This document shows, one piece after another, positions 5,286 through 9,132 of a stretch of 9,132 nt of DNA; position 1 is the first letter of the stretch, and each line of letters begins with the position of its first letter. Below the pieces are notes generated by a model. The model did no database searches. It worked only from the letters and a program-made list of their open reading frames with translations, and was not told where the DNA came from. The translations under genes were made by a program, and so were the position numbers. Origin of the DNA: Clostridia bacterium (lineage in GTDB: Bacteria; Bacillota_A; Clostridia; Oscillospirales; CAG-272); contig JAFTRT010000185.1 of NCBI GenBank assembly GCA_017462145.1, positions 1 to 9,132 of the forward strand, in the 5' to 3' direction.

Positions 5286-7061
5286 ATGAGAAGAAAATTT
5301 TTTGAAGGAATTTCTTTTGGCTTAACTCTCTCAATTTTGATTTCATGCTTTACAGTTAATATATATGCGGAAATTGCAGATAGTGAAGAAGCGACATTAC
5401 CCAAGGTGAGGTATTATTATAGTGATAGTGCCAATGCAAATGTAGTAATGACAGATAATGCTCAAGAATTTTCGTCCAACATGACAAGCTCAAAAAACGT
5501 AGAAGTTGTTTTTGAATTAGATTATGAAGCGTATGAAAATGATTGGCAGGATAGCTTGTCGCCTAGTTCTACCAATACAGAGATTCAAGCTGCCTTGCAA
5601 TCACAACGGCAAGCCATTAAAGAACAAAATATGGCGGCTAACCAAGCTTTTATAGAAGAAAATAATTTTTCTGAGTCGTCAGAAGATTATGAGATCGTGA
5701 GTGCGAAATATGCTCCCTTTGTTCAACTTGTTTTTGATACCTATGCGGATTATCAAAATTATAGCAGTCAAATATTGTCATTGGAAGATGACGAAAACTT
5801 AATAGGTATTAATATAGGTGTTCCTGTTGAGTATAAACCAACAGCAACTAGAGTACAGGGCGCGACGGCTTCTTATTATTCTATCGAAGATGCGATTGCA
5901 GATATGGATGCGAATGATTCAATTTATGATGGTTCGGGCGTTAAAATTGGAATCATAGAAGCAGGTGGCACGATTGAAAATGATGCTCATTCGGAATTTA
6001 GTTCGTTAAATATGTATTGTAATGGTGCTACTCCTTTCGGATCTGATGAGCATGCGATTGATGTGACAAGAATTTTATGTGGTTCTAATGGCGTGGCACC
6101 GGGCGTGGATGCCGTGTATATTTATCATGCCTTAAATACTGGTTGGGCAATACAGGCCATGGATTGGTTACAAGAGTCAGGTGTGAATATAGTAAATCTC
6201 AGTTTGAGCGCAGAAGATTTATACGGCGAATATCACTGGAGTAGTGCTTTGTTAGATTACCATGTACGGTACAATCGGATGACAATTGTTGCTGCCGTAG
6301 GTAACGATGGGCTACCTGATTTGGAAAATGGCGGTGATCACCACGCCACGAATTATGCAATGGGCTATAATGTTATTGCCGTTGCTGCAAGTGATGCAGA
6401 AAATAATATTTGGAGCGGTTCTTCTTATGGTGTTAACAGCGGAATCAATTCTAGAAAACCGACTATTTCTGCTCCTGGTGTAAATATAAAAATAGGAACC
6501 GATGAATTACAGTCAGGTACGAGTTTGGCAACCCCCATGGTTTCTGGTATTGTTGCAATGTTAATGGATGCCAACGGATTATTAATGGTTCATCCAGAAG
6601 CGATTATGGCATCGTTAATTGTAGGAGCAACGAAAGTCAATGGTCAGGGGGATTATTGGGATACAGACGCAGGTGCTGGCCGTGTTAATTTTACTAAAGC
6701 TTTGGAGGCATCTACGAATTGTTTTTCTTTTTCTTATAATTCAAATTCTTTAGGGATCCGAGAGGCTCGAACTCTTTCTGTTTCCACCGGTAAAAAAATC
6801 AAATTTGCTGCTGTATGGTTAGCAAATTATCAAAAACCGGAAGAAGGGGATACGGTTCCCATTAATGTTCATACGAATTATGATATCAGGATATTAGACC
6901 CCTATGGAGTAACGGTAGCAGCCTGCTCGGGATCAACGAATATAGAATACACAAGTTATTACAATGAATCATATACTACATTAACATTTCAACTTAGACA
7001 ATATGCGAATAGAATCACAACAGATATTGATATGGGGGTAATGACATGGGTGTACGAATAA
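5286..7061 (+). CDS. Secreted subtilisin-like (S8) serine peptidase with propeptide, catalytic Asp replaced by Glu
   Basis: A 591-residue exported protein. Residues 1-28 form a signal peptide (basic MRRK, hydrophobic core, likely cleavage after NIYA). Residues about 38-185 form an N-terminal propeptide-like domain. About 200-475 is the subtilase fold: His256 (DEHAIDV), oxyanion Asn340 (AAVGNDG) and nucleophile Ser413 (SGTSLATP) are all present, but the catalytic Asp position is Glu225 (IGIIEAGG). A C-terminal beta-rich domain (about 478-591) ends the protein; there is no sortase motif or transmembrane anchor. It should act outside the cell; substrate unknown. AGGAG (5275-5279) lies 6 nt before the ATG at 5286. 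The gene is A/T-rich compared with its flanks, and its end overlaps the lipoprotein gene by 16 nt. Whether the Glu variant is an active protease is open. Confidence 0.9.
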   Translation: MRRKFFEGISFGLTLSILISCFTVNIYAEIADSEEATLPKVRYYYSDSANANVVMTDNAQEFSSNMTSSKNVEVVFELDYEAYENDWQDSLSPSSTNTEIQAALQSQRQAIKEQNMAANQAFIEENNFSESSEDYEIVSAKYAPFVQLVFDTYADYQNYSSQILSLEDDENLIGINIGVPVEYKPTATRVQGATASYYSIEDAIADMDANDSIYDGSGVKIGIIEAGGTIENDAHSEFSSLNMYCNGATPFGSDEHAIDVTRILCGSNGVAPGVDAVYIYHALNTGWAIQAMDWLQESGVNIVNLSLSAEDLYGEYHWSSALLDYHVRYNRMTIVAAVGNDGLPDLENGGDHHATNYAMGYNVIAVAASDAENNIWSGSSYGVNSGINSRKPTISAPGVNIKIGTDELQSGTSLATPMVSGIVAMLMDANGLLMVHPEAIMASLIVGATKVNGQGDYWDTDAGAGRVNFTKALEASTNCFSFSYNSNSLGIREARTLSVSTGKKIKFAAVWLANYQKPEEGDTVPINVHTNYDIRILDPYGVTVAACSGSTNIEYTSYYNESYTTLTFQLRQYANRITTDIDMGVMTWVYE

Positions 7062-7606
7062 AACTTCATATATTATTTTTGTTGACAGCCATATTGGTAA
7101 TAATGAATTTAACCGGCTGTCAGCAGGGCGGAGAGGGACAGGAAACCACCACGCCGACGGAGACGACGACAATCGGGGATGGTGAGACGACAACCAGCTT
7201 TCAGGAAGAGTCGTCTACGCAGACCAACCTCGGTGCATCCCCGTGTGTCAAATACAGTTATAAAGATCACGCCTTGGATCAATGGGTGACCACCAAGAAT
7301 GGAGAAGAATTTGCTTCCCACGTGGCAGAGTCCGATCCCATTGACGTCGTCTTTCAATTATCCTATGAAGAGGGGCAAGCACAGACCGTAGAGGAATTCA
7401 ATCTTGCGTTTTTGCAAAGAAACGGAATTGATTTGGAATCCGAGTTTTACACGCTGTATGCTGCGACCCAGTCTCCGTTTATCATCCTAAATTTTGAGGG
7501 ATATGCGGACTATGCGATGGTGGAAGAGATTTTGTTGTCTGCTACATGGGATGAAGCGTTAACCGGCGTTTCCATTGAGGTACCTCACCCCAATGTGAAT
7601 TGCTAA
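7046..7606 (+). CDS. Lipoprotein carrying a free-standing copy of the subtilase propeptide domain
   Basis: A 186-residue lipoprotein. Residues 1-24 are a signal peptide ending in the lipobox LTGC with lipidated Cys25, followed by a Thr/Glu-rich linker (about 28-62, repeated ETTT). The rest (67-181) is homologous to the propeptide of the preceding subtilase: residues 68-108 against 41-81 share 18 of 41 positions, and 118-180 against 118-180 share 25 of 63, both without gaps; only a 27-residue loop is missing. Shared signatures include VVFxLxYE, PFxxLxF and YADY. There is no peptidase domain; the protein stops just where the propeptide ends. The start is marked by GGGGGT (7034-7039), 6 nt before the ATG, within the end of the subtilase gene, so translation is probably coupled. 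Likely a membrane-held inhibitor or folding helper for the protease; a decayed subtilase gene is the alternative. G+C rises sharply from about 7111. Confidence 0.85.
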   Translation: MGVRIKLHILFLLTAILVIMNLTGCQQGGEGQETTTPTETTTIGDGETTTSFQEESSTQTNLGASPCVKYSYKDHALDQWVTTKNGEEFASHVAESDPIDVVFQLSYEEGQAQTVEEFNLAFLQRNGIDLESEFYTLYAATQSPFIILNFEGYADYAMVEEILLSATWDEALTGVSIEVPHPNVNC

Positions 7607-7623
7607 AATGGATCGGTAACAAG

Positions 7624-7658
7624 CAGGGGAGGCTGTCAGCCTCCCCTGTGAATTTTTT
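7624..7658 (+). terminator. Intrinsic terminator of the subtilase-lipoprotein operon
   Basis: An 11-bp perfect stem, CAGGGGAGGCT (7624-7634) with AGCCTCCCCTG (7638-7648) and a 3-nt loop, followed after a few bases by TTTTTT (7653-7658). It lies 17 nt after the lipoprotein stop codon. Confidence 0.92.
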
Positions 7659-7685
7659 GTTGCATTGCAGATTTTTGGATGTTGA

Positions 7686-7713
7686 ACGGGGCTTTCTTTT
7701 CAGAAAGCCCCGT
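7686..7713 (-). terminator. Hairpin terminator at the end of the shikimate operon
   Basis: A perfect 12-bp stem, ACGGGGCTTTCT (7686-7697) with AGAAAGCCCCGT (7702-7713) and a 4-nt loop. It sits 11 nt past the aroQ stop, between the two convergent operons. The U-tract on the minus strand is weak (GTTC), but T-rich sequence lies on both sides, so it may serve both directions. Confidence 0.7.
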
Positions 7714-7724
7714 CGTTTCCTGTT

Positions 7725-8147
7725 TTATTGTGCAAAATAGGCCAAGGCTTGGCGGTAGCCCTCAAAGCCCAGACCGCAGATGGTTTTGACCGCTACCATC
7801 GAAACAAAGGAATGGCGGCGAAATTCCTCTCGGCTGTTGATGTCCGAAAGGTGAACCTCTACGGTGGGGATTCCCACGGCTTTCAGCGCATCCAAGATGG
7901 CAACGCTGGTGTGGGTGTAGGCGGCAGGGTTGATGACGATGCCCTCGTAAACACCGTACGCCCCTTGAATCACGTCTACGATCTCCCCCTCATGATTGGA
8001 TTGGAAGAGCGTTACGCTGTGGCCGTATTCCTCGGCGGAGGATCGAATGAAGGCCTCCAAGGCTCGAAAATCCTGCTTTCCGTAAATACCGGGCTCACGG
8101 ATCCCCAGCATATTGAGGTTGGGGCCGTTGATCACCAAAAGCTTCAT
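7725..8147 (-). CDS. aroQ: 3-dehydroquinate dehydratase, type II
   Basis: A 140-residue cytoplasmic enzyme that dehydrates 3-dehydroquinate to 3-dehydroshikimate, the third step of the shikimate pathway. Type II signatures are all present: NGPNLNMLG (7-15), Arg17, catalytic Tyr22 in the flexible loop (EPGIYG), SNHEGEIVD (50-58), NPAAYTHTS with His79, EVHLSD with His99, and REEFRRHS with Arg110. Length is normal for this dodecameric family. I chose the ATG at 8147, which has AGGAG (8155-8159) 7 nt upstream; an earlier in-frame ATG at 8165 adds only MERSAI and has no such site. The ATG overlaps the TGA stop of the upstream kinase part by 4 nt (ATGA), so the genes are translationally coupled. 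Confidence 0.96.
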   Translation of the reverse strand: MKLLVINGPNLNMLGIREPGIYGKQDFRALEAFIRSSAEEYGHSVTLFQSNHEGEIVDVIQGAYGVYEGIVINPAAYTHTSVAILDALKAVGIPTVEVHLSDINSREEFRRHSFVSMVAVKTICGLGFEGYRQALAYFAQ

Positions 8148-8425
8148 GATTGCGCTCCTTTCCAAGTGCAGGTATAGTCATAAGTATCCAAGGCCGCTTC
8201 CATGGCGGCAGCCGTTTTCTCCGGAACACCGGTGGATGCCACCTCCAGGTCGGCAAAGGCGTGGTACGCGTCGATCCGCTTTGCGTATAGCTCGGCAACC
8301 GGCATCCGTTGCGACAGAGGCCGCCCGTCGGTGGCCAGTTGGTCCAGATCACGCTCCAAGAAAAGAATGACACCGTTTTGGTGCAGGGGCGCATAATTGT
8401 ATGCCCGTGTCACCGCTCCCCTCCG
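8144..8425 (-). pseudogene. aroK: Shikimate kinase C-terminal part, out of frame with its N-terminal part
   Basis: This segment continues the shikimate kinase domain after a frameshift near 8418-8421. It reads AVTRAYNYAPLHQNG, then a beta-strand VILFLERD, the lid motif DGRPLS whose Arg contacts ATP, and the C-terminal helix block LYAKRIDAYHAFADLEV, all standard for AroK. The peptide ends in WKGAQS, with a stop (8144-8146) overlapping the aroQ start. It has no start codon with a ribosome binding site of its own. Adding one G to the G4 run at 8418-8421 (minus strand) would restore CGGGAVTRAYN and join it to the 8410-9132 reading frame. If the shift is a sequencing or assembly error, this is simply the 3' end of an intact gene. 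Confidence 0.88.
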
Positions 8426-9132
8426 CAGGCAATGACCACCTCGCTTTTTTTGCCAAGCTCGCAAAGGGTTTCGTGTTCCATCTCACGGAAACGATCCTCT
8501 CCCAAGGAGCGGATGGCATCCGCAGGGGTGATGCCGTGCATGGCGGTAAATTCGGTATCTGCATCCAAGAAGGTACGCTCAAGACGCTCTGCCAGCAGCC
8601 GACCTACCGTGCTTTTTCCGCAACCGGGCATTCCCACCAAAATCAGGTTGCGAGTGCGGCGGCTGATGGCGGCCGTAATGGTTTGGATGCAAGTGGGATC
8701 GGCTTGCTTTTCTGTGAAAAATTCATACGCCTTGACCGCTTGTGCCACCAACATGGGAAGGCCGTTGACGGCGGTAATGCCCCGTTCCTCGGCCTCCAAC
8801 AGTAGGGCGGTACGGGCGGGATTGTAGATCACGTCCAATACGCACAGACATTGGGGAAACAGGGAGAGGGAGACGGGGGCTTTCCCGCAGGCAGGATACA
8901 TTCCAACGGGAGTGGCGTTCACGACGATCTGGGCATCGGTATGCTTGGCAAGCTCCTCGGGGGTGTTGTTTTCAATGCCGATGACGGCAAGCTCTCTCAC
9001 ACCCTTGTCCCGCAGAACGGCACAAACCGTTGCGGAAGCACCGCCCATTCCAAAGACGATGGCCTTTTTGCCCTTTGCTTCTACGCCTGTGGAGGCAAGC
9101 ATGTGATCAAAGCCGAAATAGTCGGTGTTATA
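8410..9132 (-). CDS. aroE-aroK: Shikimate dehydrogenase C-terminal part fused to shikimate kinase N-terminal part (runs off right edge, frameshifted)
   Basis: The visible 240 residues begin inside shikimate dehydrogenase (AroE), reading NTDYFGF at the edge, a conserved motif of the family. Then come the NADP-binding glycine loop GMGGASATV (about 28-36 from the edge), VVNATPVGMYP, and the closing block VLDVIYNPARTALLLEAEERG with NGLPMLVAQAVKAYEFF. After a very short linker (AAISRRTRN) a shikimate kinase starts: P-loop GMPGCGKST (167-175), shikimate-binding LDADTEF, GEDRFREME, and the Walker B-like IACGG. The frame then breaks and stops at 8410-8412. AroE reduces 3-dehydroshikimate with NADPH and AroK phosphorylates shikimate, so the fusion joins successive steps, and aroQ, the preceding step, follows downstream. 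The N-terminal substrate domain of AroE is outside the window. Confidence 0.92.
   Translation of the reverse strand, partial: YNTDYFGFDHMLASTGVEAKGKKAIVFGMGGASATVCAVLRDKGVRELAVIGIENNTPEELAKHTDAQIVVNATPVGMYPACGKAPVSLSLFPQCLCVLDVIYNPARTALLLEAEERGITAVNGLPMLVAQAVKAYEFFTEKQADPTCIQTITAAISRRTRNLILVGMPGCGKSTVGRLLAERLERTFLDADTEFTAMHGITPADAIRSLGEDRFREMEHETLCELGKKSEVVIACGGER

Noticed and set aside
5111..5404. A 97-residue open frame on the minus strand across the subtilase leader
   Set aside because: It overlaps the terminator, the leader and the signal peptide of the subtilase gene, has no good ribosome binding site, and its composition is what A/T-rich antisense gives.
7082..7087. TTGACA within the lipoprotein signal peptide, a possible internal -35
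   Set aside because: No acceptable -10 box lies 16-18 nt downstream.
1..9132. tRNA or rRNA genes, CRISPR arrays, insertion sequences and phage attachment sites
   Set aside because: I saw no cloverleaf, repeat-spacer array, transposase or integrase frame, or paired terminal repeats around the A/T-rich block.

Overview
The window looks like a chromosomal segment of a Clostridia-class member of the Bacillota, probably an uncultured gut or anaerobic lineage. The evidence is the AGGAGG-type ribosome binding sites, sigma-A promoters with 17-nt spacers and extended -10 boxes, the class II (Firmicute-type) galT, a DUF1934 (YwiB-like) gene, a cytidylate kinase-like gene and a heterodimeric ABC exporter. 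Genus-level placement is not possible from the sequence alone.

Layout. (1) Positions 1-2501, minus strand: an operon of a DUF1934 gene, an ABC exporter half with a degenerate ATPase site, and the start of a second exporter half that runs off the left edge. (2) Positions 2502-2695: a divergent intergenic region with one near-consensus promoter for each direction. (3) Positions 2696-4850, plus strand: class II galT, then a cytidylate kinase-like gene, closed by a 16-bp perfect hairpin terminator. (4) Positions 4851-5285: no gene. It holds a strong promoter followed about 80 nt later by a strong intrinsic terminator, so it encodes a roughly 107-nt transcript of unknown family. (5) Positions 5286-7606, plus strand: a secreted subtilisin-family (S8) protein overlapping a small lipoprotein, then a terminator. 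(6) Positions 7725-9132, minus strand: a shikimate-pathway operon running in from the right edge, made of an AroE-AroK fusion (cut by the edge and broken by a 1-nt frameshift) and AroQ.

The most unusual part is region 5. The lipoprotein is not an unrelated neighbour. Its whole folded domain aligns with the N-terminal propeptide of the subtilase just upstream, in two ungapped blocks with 18/41 and 25/63 identical residues. The subtilase also has Glu where the family has its catalytic Asp, while His, Asn and Ser are in place. The pair therefore looks either like a secreted protease with a membrane-tethered free-standing propeptide (inhibitor, chaperone or immunity protein), or like the product of recombination between tandem subtilase genes. 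The subtilase block is clearly richer in A+T than the flanks (15/60 G+C at 5221-5280 and 23/60 at 6181-6240, against 33/60 at 3481-3540 and 36/60 at 7141-7200). The composition changes inside the lipoprotein gene, just after its signal peptide.

The other genes are ordinary: sugar-nucleotide metabolism (GalT), a nucleotide kinase homologue, export (ABC) and aromatic amino acid synthesis (AroE, AroK, AroQ).
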